Positions 1 through 6,055 of a DNA stretch of 8,731 bases are shown one piece after another. The stretch is from JAPSGM01 sp036258735 (lineage in GTDB: Bacteria > Chloroflexota > Limnocylindria > QHBO01), in assembly GCA_036258735.1 (NCBI GenBank), contig DATADC010000048.1:1-8731 (forward strand), given 5' to 3'. Made by a program: the position numbers and the translations under genes. The notes beneath the pieces are model-generated. The model was not told the DNA's origin, made no database searches, and saw only the letters and a program-made list of their open reading frames with translations. Position 1 is the stretch's first letter; each line of letters opens with the position of its first letter.

Positions 1-226
1 GATCCTCCAGCACGATGGGGGAGCGGTAGTCGACACGGATCATGGCCAGGATCAGCGGCATGCGGTCCTCGGGACCCACTGGCTGGAGGCCGAGCACGTC
101 TCGCAGGAACGTGACTCGAGCCTGCTCCACGTAGGTCGATACCACCGAGTTGTTGACGTGGCCGAAGGCGTCGATGTCCCGGAATCGGACCTGCAGGCGC
201 GTGCGGTGGCGGAAGTCATCGCTCAC
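1..226 (-). CDS. Hot-dog fold acyl-CoA thioesterase (4HBT/FadM-like), 3' end cut off by window
   Basis: This minus-strand gene begins at GTG 226-224 and runs off the left edge, leaving 75 codons of what is normally a gene of about 130-150 codons. The translation has the signature of the 4-hydroxybenzoyl-CoA thioesterase family: RFRDIDAFGHVNN at residues 14-26, followed by an EQAR segment near residue 36. In this family the Asp-x-Asp...GHVNN loop forms the active-site region of a hot-dog dimer that hydrolyses acyl-CoA thioesters in the cytoplasm. The actual acyl substrate cannot be told from the sequence. The start is well constrained because an in-frame TAG lies only five codons upstream, with no other start between. 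There is no Shine-Dalgarno sequence, but a TAGAAT box lies 9 bases upstream, suggesting a leaderless message. It lies downstream of the M20 gene on the same strand, but a 187-base gap with hairpins suggests separate transcription. No link to cyanophycin is evident. Confidence 0.85.
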   Translation of the reverse strand, partial: MSDDFRHRTRLQVRFRDIDAFGHVNNSVVSTYVEQARVTFLRDVLGLQPVGPEDRMPLILAMIRVDYRSPIVLED

Positions 227-235
227 GGAGCCCCG

Positions 236-241
236 ATTCTA
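236..241 (-). promoter_or_regulatory. Putative -10 box (TAGAAT) of the thioesterase gene
   Basis: On the minus strand TAGAAT differs from TATAAT at one base and ends 9 bases before the GTG start. Transcription would begin at or within a few bases of the start codon. No -35 match is visible at the usual distance. It follows the same layout as the other promoters in the window, with a slightly longer gap. Confidence 0.45.
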
Positions 242-253
242 CACGCGGCCCCC

Positions 254-269
254 GGTCGGCCCCCCGACC
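254..269. repeat. Perfect inverted repeat GGTCGG-cccc-CCGACC upstream of the thioesterase promoter
   Basis: A 6-bp perfect stem with a 4-base loop lies 12 bases upstream of the thioesterase -10 box. It could be an operator, where a bound protein would meet RNA polymerase, or the last hairpin of the transcript arriving from the M20 gene. No T-tract follows on either strand. In GC-rich DNA a 6-bp stem can occur by chance. Confidence 0.3.
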
Positions 270-339
270 TGTCAGTGCGCGCATGCTGGATGATCACAAC
301 GGCGAAGATCGGGGCGAACGGCCGTCTGGGAGTCCGCGA

Positions 340-386
340 TGCTCGGGCGGCGAGCAGCCAGGACACCGAAGCGCCCCTTGGTGTCC
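340..386 (-). terminator. Two tandem hairpins after the M20 gene, possible terminator
   Basis: Two inverted repeats lie within 75 bases after the M20 stop codon. The first reached by transcription is GGACACC/GGTGTCC (361-367 with 380-386), a 7-bp stem that can extend by G-U and A-U pairs. The second is TGCTCG/CGAGCA (340-345 with 351-356), a 6-bp stem with a 5-base loop. Neither is followed by a T-run, so a classic intrinsic terminator is not shown. T-poor hairpins are common in high-GC genomes, so termination here is plausible but unproven. The rest of the 227-413 gap holds the thioesterase promoter and no recognisable gene. Confidence 0.35.
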
Positions 387-413
387 GTTGCGCTCACCAG
401 GCGAGCGCCGCGG

Positions 414-1571
414 CTACAGCGCCTCGTGGGCGCGGGCAATCAGCGTTGCCAGAAGGGTGACGCGGGGAACCACGCTGGACAGGTCCAGCCACTCGTCGGC
501 CGAATGGTCGTCGCCGCCGACGGGCCCCAATCCGTCCAGCGACGGAAGCCCCGCCGCCGAGGTGGTGTTGGCGTCGCTGGCGCCGCCGGTGGCCGTGTCG
601 CCCAGCTCGAAGCCCAGCTGGGCGGCGATGGCGATGGCCAGCTCCGCCAGACGCGCGGTGGCGGGCGTCTTCTCCATGGGTTGGTGGCCGGCCTTGCGCC
701 GCACCTCGACCTTCACGCCGCCAACGGCGGGTGCCGCCAGCACGCGGTCCACCTCGTGCCTGGCCTCGTTGAACTCGGCGACCGTCGCGGCACGCAGGTC
801 AACCTTGAGGCGGCATTCGGCGGGTACCACGTTCGGCCGCGTGCCGCCTTCGATCACTCCGGCGTTGAGCGTGACGCTGGGCCAGCGGCCGTTGAGGCCG
901 TGGAGGGCCACGACCGCGTGCGCCGCGGCGAGGATCGCCGAGCGGCCCTTCTCCGGCTCGACGCCGGCGTGTGCGGCGCGACCGTGGAAGGTGACGTGCA
1001 GGTCGGAGGTGCCCTTTCGCGCGCTGACGATGTCGCCGTTGGCCCGCGCGCACTCCAGGACCAGCGCGGCGTCGTGCTCCGCCGCCAGGTCGCGGATGAA
1101 CGGCGTCGAGAAGGGCGAGCCGATCTCCTCGTCGGGGTTGGCGACGAACGTCACCGCGGGCCGGGATCCCACGGCGCGCAGCGCCGCCAATGCGTGCAGC
1201 CCGGCCAGCAGGCCGCCCTTCATGTCGCTGGTGCCCGGCCCCCGGGCCCGATCGCTCTCGACCGTGAAGGGCCGCTGCGCGGCGGTGCCCTCGTCGAAGA
1301 CGGTGTCCATGTGGCCGATCAGCAGCAGCCGCGGACCCTCGCCCTCCAGCCGCCCGATGACCAGGTCGCCGATCTCGGGTCGGTCCGCCGACGGGTGCCG
1401 CGACACGGAGGCCCCGACCTCGGTCAGCGAGCGGACCACGGCATCGGCGACGCGGTTTACACCATGGGGCGTGTACGAGCCGGAGTCGATGTTGACCAGG
1501 GCTTCGAGCTCGGCGAGGTATCGCGGATATCGGTCCTTGACCGCGTCGGCCAGGCCGGCGGGGGCGAGCAT
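414..1571 (-). CDS. M20-family zinc metallopeptidase (carboxypeptidase G2-like)
   Basis: The 385-residue protein has the full metal-site set of the M20 family: HMDTVF at 87-92 (ligand H87, D89), D116 in GTSDMKGG as bridging ligand, NPDEEIGS at 145-152 (catalytic E148, ligand E149), E173 as ligand, and H356 in GGDDHSADE. The dimerisation insert is present, with HGRAAHAGVEP (196-206) and GGTRPNVVP (242-250), as is GGASDAN at 329-335. Length and motifs fit the glutamate carboxypeptidase/CPG2 group, which removes C-terminal amino acids from peptides or N-acyl amino acids. There is no signal peptide, so it is probably cytoplasmic. It is divergent from the ATP-grasp-less CphA paralogue and shares its promoter, which places it in the cyanophycin locus. 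One inferred role is hydrolysis of the beta-Asp-Arg dipeptide released by cyanophycinase; no isoaspartyl dipeptidase (IadA or IaaA type) is seen in the window. It could equally act on another acyl-amino acid. The ATG at 1571 is preceded by TATACT and 8 bases, without a Shine-Dalgarno sequence. Confidence 0.9.
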   Translation of the reverse strand: MLAPAGLADAVKDRYPRYLAELEALVNIDSGSYTPHGVNRVADAVVRSLTEVGASVSRHPSADRPEIGDLVIGRLEGEGPRLLLIGHMDTVFDEGTAAQRPFTVESDRARGPGTSDMKGGLLAGLHALAALRAVGSRPAVTFVANPDEEIGSPFSTPFIRDLAAEHDAALVLECARANGDIVSARKGTSDLHVTFHGRAAHAGVEPEKGRSAILAAAHAVVALHGLNGRWPSVTLNAGVIEGGTRPNVVPAECRLKVDLRAATVAEFNEARHEVDRVLAAPAVGGVKVEVRRKAGHQPMEKTPATARLAELAIAIAAQLGFELGDTATGGASDANTTSAAGLPSLDGLGPVGGDDHSADEWLDLSSVVPRVTLLATLIARAHEAL

Positions 1572-1579
1572 GGCGCGTG

Positions 1580-1587
1580 AGTATACT
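1580..1587. promoter_or_regulatory. Palindromic bidirectional -10 element AGTATACT shared by the M20 and Mur-ligase genes
   Basis: AGTATACT is its own reverse complement, so each strand reads TATACT. On the plus strand the box (1582-1587) ends 7 bases before ATG 1595. On the minus strand (1585 to 1580) it ends 8 bases before ATG 1571. Both distances put the transcription start at or next to the start codon, giving two leaderless messages from one melted region. Only 23 bases separate the two ATGs, leaving no room for two independent promoters. No convincing -35 is seen on either side; any -35 contacts would lie inside the opposing coding region. Sharing one box implies joint regulation of the two genes. 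Confidence 0.6.
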
Positions 1588-1594
1588 GCCGGCC

Positions 1595-3226
1595 ATGCCG
1601 CAGCAGCCGCCGGTCGCGGAGCGCGCCGAGCTGCTCGAGCTGCGCGTCCTGGACGGGCCGAACCGCTTCTTCACGCGCCCCGCGGTGAAGCTGGAGTTCG
1701 CCGCCGACACGCCCGGGGAAGTTGCCGCCGTGGCCGCGGCAGCGGGCGACGCGGTGCGCCGCCTGCACACCGGGCTCGACCTGACGCCACCGCGCTTGGC
1801 CTTCCGCGAGTCTGCGGACGAGCGGCGTGCCATCGTGGCCTTCCCGTGGCGGCGTCGCACCATCGCCCAGGCCATCGGCGCGTCGGCGGCGCGGCTGGCG
1901 CTGGGCCTCAGCCGCGAACGGCGCGAGCTTCGCTCGCTGCGCGCGATGGCCCTCGGCCCGCTGGCCACGCTGCCGTCGCCGCGCATCCCGATCGTGGCCA
2001 TCACCGGCACCAACGGCAAGAGCACCACCACCCGACTGATCTCGCATATCGCCACCGCGGCCGGCAAGCGCGTGGGGATGACCAACTCGGACGGAATCTA
2101 CGTTCGCGGCGAGCTCGTCGAGGCTGGCGATTGGACCGGCTTCGGCGGGGCGGGACGCGTCCTGGCCGAGGGCGGGCTGGACCTGGCCGTGCTGGAGACC
2201 GCGCGCGGCGGGATCCTCCTGCGCGGCATCGGCTATGCCGCCAACGACATCTCCGTGGTGACCAATATCAGCGCCGACCACCTAGGCCTGCAGGGGATCG
2301 ACACGCTTGACGAGCTCGCGGACGTCAAGGCCGCCATCGTGCGCATCACCAAGCGCGACGGCTGGGCGGTGCTGAACGCGCAGGACGAGCGAGTGTGGGC
2401 CATGCGCCGCCAGACGCGGGCGAGCGTGTACGCCTTCAGCCTGGACCCTGAAGCCGATGGCGTGGCGCAGGCGCTGCGCCGCGGCGGGCGCGCGGCGGTG
2501 CTGGAGGACGGATGGCTGGTCCTGCGTCGCGCGGGCCGGCGGCGGCTGAAGCTGGTCGAGGCGGCGGAGGCGCCGGTGACCTTCGCCGGCCTGGCCAGCT
2601 ACAACGTCGCCAACGCGCTGGCGGCCGCAGCCGCCGCCGATGGGTTGGGCATCTCGGCCGCCCGCATCCGCGAGGGGCTGCGCACCTTCGGGCGCGAGGC
2701 CCATGCCAATCCGGGGCGGCTCAACCTGTTCGGCAAGGACGGGCGCCTGGCACTGGTCGACTTCGCGCACAACGAGGCCGGCCTTGCCGGCCTGCTCAGC
2801 GTGAGCCGCCGGCTGGTGGGCGATGGCCGCGCGGGGAGGAAGGTGCGGCTCGCTATCGGCACCGCCGGCGACCGCACCGACGAGATCCTGCACAGCCTCG
2901 GGCAGCTGGCCGGCCGCGATGCCGACGAGGTGGTGATCTGCGAGAAGCGCCACTACCTGCGCGGTCGCGACCTGGACGAGATGAACGCCATCCTGCGGCG
3001 GGGGATAGCGGACGGCGGCTACCGGCGCGAGGTGCCGGCCTATCCCACCGAGCTGGACGCCCTTCGCGAGCTGCTGGCCAGGTCACGACCCGGCGACGTG
3101 GCATGCATCATGGCTCACGCCGAGCGGCAGGCCCTGTTTGACTGGCTGTCGACCGAAGGCTACCGCCCGGTGGGGGTCGAGGAGCTGCGCCGGATCCTGG
3201 ATCGCGGGGCGTCGCCAGCAGCCTAG
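1595..3226 (+). CDS. Mur-ligase-type CphA paralogue lacking the ATP-grasp domain
   Basis: The 543-residue protein resembles the two ends of cyanophycin synthetase joined together. Residues 15-33 match the CphA N-terminal motif: an R-V-x-x-G-P-N segment followed by P-A-V-K-L, with 10 of 19 residues identical to the CphA in this window. The Mur-ligase half begins near residue 131 with P-loop GTNGKSTT (138-145). It continues with SDGIYV (165-170), ETARGGIL (201-208), ADHLG (227-231), RLNLF (365-369), VDFAHNE (388-394) and GTAGDRTDE (422-430), all colinear with CphA. The roughly 350-residue ATP-grasp region of CphA is absent. In CphA the Mur-like domain ligates arginine to aspartate side chains, while the ATP-grasp domain extends the Asp backbone. 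This protein could therefore ligate an amino acid but not build the backbone; its substrate is unknown. VDFAHN is followed by E where CphA has P. I chose ATG 1595 over an in-frame GTG at 1577 because the TATACT box lies between them, 7 bases before the ATG. Its stop is 6 bases from that of cphA, tail to tail. Confidence 0.85.
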   Translation: MPQQPPVAERAELLELRVLDGPNRFFTRPAVKLEFAADTPGEVAAVAAAAGDAVRRLHTGLDLTPPRLAFRESADERRAIVAFPWRRRTIAQAIGASAARLALGLSRERRELRSLRAMALGPLATLPSPRIPIVAITGTNGKSTTTRLISHIATAAGKRVGMTNSDGIYVRGELVEAGDWTGFGGAGRVLAEGGLDLAVLETARGGILLRGIGYAANDISVVTNISADHLGLQGIDTLDELADVKAAIVRITKRDGWAVLNAQDERVWAMRRQTRASVYAFSLDPEADGVAQALRRGGRAAVLEDGWLVLRRAGRRRLKLVEAAEAPVTFAGLASYNVANALAAAAAADGLGISAARIREGLRTFGREAHANPGRLNLFGKDGRLALVDFAHNEAGLAGLLSVSRRLVGDGRAGRKVRLAIGTAGDRTDEILHSLGQLAGRDADEVVICEKRHYLRGRDLDEMNAILRRGIADGGYRREVPAYPTELDALRELLARSRPGDVACIMAHAERQALFDWLSTEGYRPVGVEELRRILDRGASPAA

Positions 3227-3238
3227 TGCTGGCTAGGC
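3214..3238. terminator. Overlapping inverted repeats at the convergent stop codons, possible bidirectional terminator
   Basis: Two perfect inverted repeats interlock where the Mur-type gene and cphA meet tail to tail. GCCAGCA/TGCTGGC (3214-3220 with 3227-3233) forms a 7-bp stem with a 6-base loop. GCCTAG/CTAGGC (3221-3226 with 3233-3238) forms a 6-bp stem with a 6-base loop. They cannot form fully together, because the second uses the loop of the first. Both TAG stops sit in the second stem. There is no T-run, so termination efficiency is uncertain, but a symmetrical hairpin between convergent genes is the expected place for a shared terminator. Confidence 0.4.
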
Positions 3239-6055
3239 GTCCAGGTCGACGTCGGACAGGTCGGTCACTGCGCGCATGACCGGCGCCCCGGCGCTCGAGG
3301 CGCCGTGCTGGCGGTGCTGCAGCTCCTTCCACACCTCGTTGGGATGGTCCACGCACACGACCACGATGTCGCCCTCGCGGCCCATGTCCAGCGCCGCACG
3401 CGCCGCCTCCAGTTCGTCCAGGATGACGGAGACGTCCGCGGTTCGGGCGCCGTCCTCCATGGCGGCGCGCACGCCGCGCTCGATCAGGGCCGCCGTGTCG
3501 CCCCGCGGCCGGCCGCGGTTGTTGGCATCCTCGCGGACGATGACGGTGTCGAAGTAGCCGGCCGCCACGCGACCCAGCTCCACGATGTCCTCGTCACGGC
3601 GGTCCCCGGCCGTGGCGATCACCGCGATCCGCCGTCCGGTCACCAGCGGTCGGTTGCCGCCCGGCGAGGGGCTGGCCATGGAGTCCACGAACTCGCCCAG
3701 GGCCCGCACCGCGGGCGGGTTGTGGGCGTAGTCGACCACCACGCGATAGCCGTCCAGCTCGAACACGTTGAGGCGACCGGGCGCCATGAAGTAGCTGGTC
3801 GTGAAGGTGCGCAGGCCCTGGCGGATGTCGTGCAGGTGCGCTCCGGCGGCCCAGGCCGCGGCGGCCGCCGCAAGCGCGTTCTGCACGTTCATGCGAGCCC
3901 GACCCTCGAAGGTGGCGGGCAGCAGATGGGTCCACACCAGCGGCATCGCCTTGCGGCCCTGTCGCAGGACGATCATCTCGCCGTTGCGCCCCGGCTCCAC
4001 GGTGACAGCGCGCCGGCCGCGCGCCGCCTGGCGCTTCACGATCTCGTTGTCGGCGCTCATGCTGAAGTAGATCACCGATCCGGAGCAGTGCCGGCCCATG
4101 GCGGCCACGAGCGGGTCGTCGGCGTTGAGCACCGCCACTCCGTCGCGGGGGACCGCCTCGACCACGACCTGCTTGACGGTGGCCAGCTGGCGGATCGAGG
4201 TGATGCCGCCCAGGCCCAGATGGTCGCCGGTGACGTTGAGCACCACGCCCACGTCGTTGCGCTGGTAGCCCAGGCCCTCGCGCAGGATCCCGCCGCGCGC
4301 CACCTCAAACACGGCGAAGTCGACGGTCGGGTTCTGGAGGACGGTGGACGCGGAGCGCGGCCCGCTCATGTCCCCGCGCCGGACCGGCCGCCCGTCGACG
4401 AAGATGCCGTCGGTGGAGGTCATGCCGACCTTGCGGCCCATGCCCTTCATGATGTGGGCGATCATCCGGGCGGTGGTCGTCTTGCCGTTGGAGCCGGTGA
4501 CGGCCACGATGGGGATGCGTGACGGCGAGCCGGGCGGGAACAGCATGTCGATCACCGGCTTGGCCACGTACTGCGGCTCGCCCTCGGTCGGGTTGGTGTG
4601 CATGCGGAAGCCGGGCGCGGCGTTGACCTCCACGATCCCGCCGCCGGTCTCGCGCACCGGGACGCTGATGTCGGGGCACACGAAGTCGATGCCGGCGATG
4701 TCCAGCCCCACCACCCGCGCGGCCAGCTCGGCGATCTCGGCGTTGTCGGGGTGGATCTCCTCGGTCCGGTCGATACTGATGCCGCCGGTGCTCATGTTTC
4801 CGGTGCGCTTGAGGAAGACCCGCACGCCGCGCGGCGGCATGTCGCTCAGCTCGAAACCCTGCTCGCGGGCGTAGACAACCGACTCCTCGTCGACCTTGAT
4901 GCGCGTCAGCACCTTCTCATGGCCGATGCCGCGGCGCGGGTCGGCGTTGGTGATCTCCACCAGCTGCGCCAGCGTGTGCTCGCCGTCGCCGACCACGTGA
5001 GCCGGCACGCGCTGCGCCACCGCGCGCAGCACGCCGCCGATGACCAGGCACCGGTAGTCGTTGCCGGACAGGAACGTCTCGACCACCACGCCGCCGTTGC
5101 GCGATTCGCGCCGCGCGATGGCGTAGCCGCTGCGCACGGCTGCCTCGTCGGTCAGGTTCAGGATGACGCCCCGGCCGTGGTTGCCGTCCAGCGGCTTCAC
5201 CGCCACCGCGAAGCCGATCGCCGCCGCCGCGGCCACGGCGTCGTCCTCGCTGCGGACGACCTCGGAGCGGGGAACCGGCACGCCGGTCGCCGCCAGGAGC
5301 TTGTTGGTGAGCTTCTTGTCGCCCGCCACGTCCACGCCCAGCGAGCTGGTCTGGCTGGTCATGGTGGCCCGGATGCGGCGCTGGTGAAGGCCATGGCCCA
5401 GCTGCACCAGCGACTGCTCGTTGAGGCGGATCGACGGGATGTCGCGCAGGCTGGCCTCGTCGAGGAGGGCCTGGGTCGAGGGTCCGAAGGCGGCACGCTC
5501 GGCCAGCAGCACCAGCCGCTCGAACTCGGTGACGTAGTCGAAGTCGGCCTCCGGCTGGACCAGGTGGTTGACGAGGCGCACCGCGAGCCGTCCCGCGGCC
5601 AGCCCGACGCTCTCCTCGGCGTACGAGTACACGACGTGGTATCGGCCCGGCTCGCCCGTGCCGCGTGTCTTGCCGCGGCCGACCTCCGTCCCGGCGTCGC
5701 GCTGGAGCTGGAGGGCGACGTGCTCGGCCACGTGCCCGAGCCAGGTGCCCTCGCGCAGGCGCCGCTCGAAGCCGCCGACGCGCCCGGTGCCGCAGGTGTG
5801 CTGGCCGACCTCCGGCATCAGGTCGAGCAGCCCGTCCACGAAGCCGGGGATCGTGTTGGAGGGGAAGTGCTCCAGCACGCCCAGGTCCACGACCAGCTTG
5901 ATGGCCGGCTCGTAGCTCCAGAAGTTCGGCCCGCGGTAGACCCGCGTCTCGACGATGCGGACCGACCCCTCCGGCTTGAGCTTGGCGCGGCGCGCCTTCC
6001 CAGCGGCAGCCTTGCGGACCGATGCGGCGGCCACGGTGCGCGTCGGCGCGCTCAC
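3233..6055 (-). CDS. cphA: Cyanophycin synthetase
   Basis: CphA polymerises Asp and Arg, using ATP, into cyanophycin granules in the cytoplasm. The 940-residue protein has all three expected parts. The N-terminal domain (about 33-170) holds RGPNFW (41-46), GRVGGFERR (91-99) and GHVAEHVALQLQ (107-118). The ATP-grasp domain (about 220-490) holds DKKLTNKLL (246-254), KPLDGNHGRGV (287-297), VVGDGEHT (354-361), GIDFVCPD (455-462) and EVNAAPGFRMHT (476-487). The Mur-ligase-like domain (about 511-910) holds P-loop GSNGKTTT (521-528), GDHLG (610-614) and VDYAHNP (774-780). All key motifs appear intact, so it should be active. The family is usually about 870-900 residues; the excess is a 30-residue Ala/Arg/Lys-rich N-terminal stretch and a short acidic tail. 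The start is GTG 6055, overlapping the cphB stop by 4 bases (GTGA), with a strong AGGAGG inside cphB. It is therefore co-transcribed and probably translationally coupled with cphB. No gene interruption is seen. Confidence 0.97.
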   Translation of the reverse strand: MSAPTRTVAAASVRKAAAGKARRAKLKPEGSVRIVETRVYRGPNFWSYEPAIKLVVDLGVLEHFPSNTIPGFVDGLLDLMPEVGQHTCGTGRVGGFERRLREGTWLGHVAEHVALQLQRDAGTEVGRGKTRGTGEPGRYHVVYSYAEESVGLAAGRLAVRLVNHLVQPEADFDYVTEFERLVLLAERAAFGPSTQALLDEASLRDIPSIRLNEQSLVQLGHGLHQRRIRATMTSQTSSLGVDVAGDKKLTNKLLAATGVPVPRSEVVRSEDDAVAAAAAIGFAVAVKPLDGNHGRGVILNLTDEAAVRSGYAIARRESRNGGVVVETFLSGNDYRCLVIGGVLRAVAQRVPAHVVGDGEHTLAQLVEITNADPRRGIGHEKVLTRIKVDEESVVYAREQGFELSDMPPRGVRVFLKRTGNMSTGGISIDRTEEIHPDNAEIAELAARVVGLDIAGIDFVCPDISVPVRETGGGIVEVNAAPGFRMHTNPTEGEPQYVAKPVIDMLFPPGSPSRIPIVAVTGSNGKTTTARMIAHIMKGMGRKVGMTSTDGIFVDGRPVRRGDMSGPRSASTVLQNPTVDFAVFEVARGGILREGLGYQRNDVGVVLNVTGDHLGLGGITSIRQLATVKQVVVEAVPRDGVAVLNADDPLVAAMGRHCSGSVIYFSMSADNEIVKRQAARGRRAVTVEPGRNGEMIVLRQGRKAMPLVWTHLLPATFEGRARMNVQNALAAAAAAWAAGAHLHDIRQGLRTFTTSYFMAPGRLNVFELDGYRVVVDYAHNPPAVRALGEFVDSMASPSPGGNRPLVTGRRIAVIATAGDRRDEDIVELGRVAAGYFDTVIVREDANNRGRPRGDTAALIERGVRAAMEDGARTADVSVILDELEAARAALDMGREGDIVVVCVDHPNEVWKELQHRQHGASSAGAPVMRAVTDLSDVDLDA

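Noticed and set aside
1537..1542. TTGACC as a -35 box for the Mur-type gene
   Set aside because: It lies 39 bases before the TATACT box, far beyond the usual 16-18 base spacer, and is within M20 codons.
1577..1594. GTG start 18 bases upstream for the Mur-type gene
   Set aside because: The TATACT box lies downstream of this GTG, so a transcript from that promoter would not contain it. The six added residues are also not conserved-looking.
283..2310. Long plus-strand open frame (675 codons) across the M20 gene
   Set aside because: Its translation is Arg/Ser/Ala-rich low complexity with no motif, and it lies opposite and across frames of two well-supported genes. Long spurious frames are expected at this GC content.
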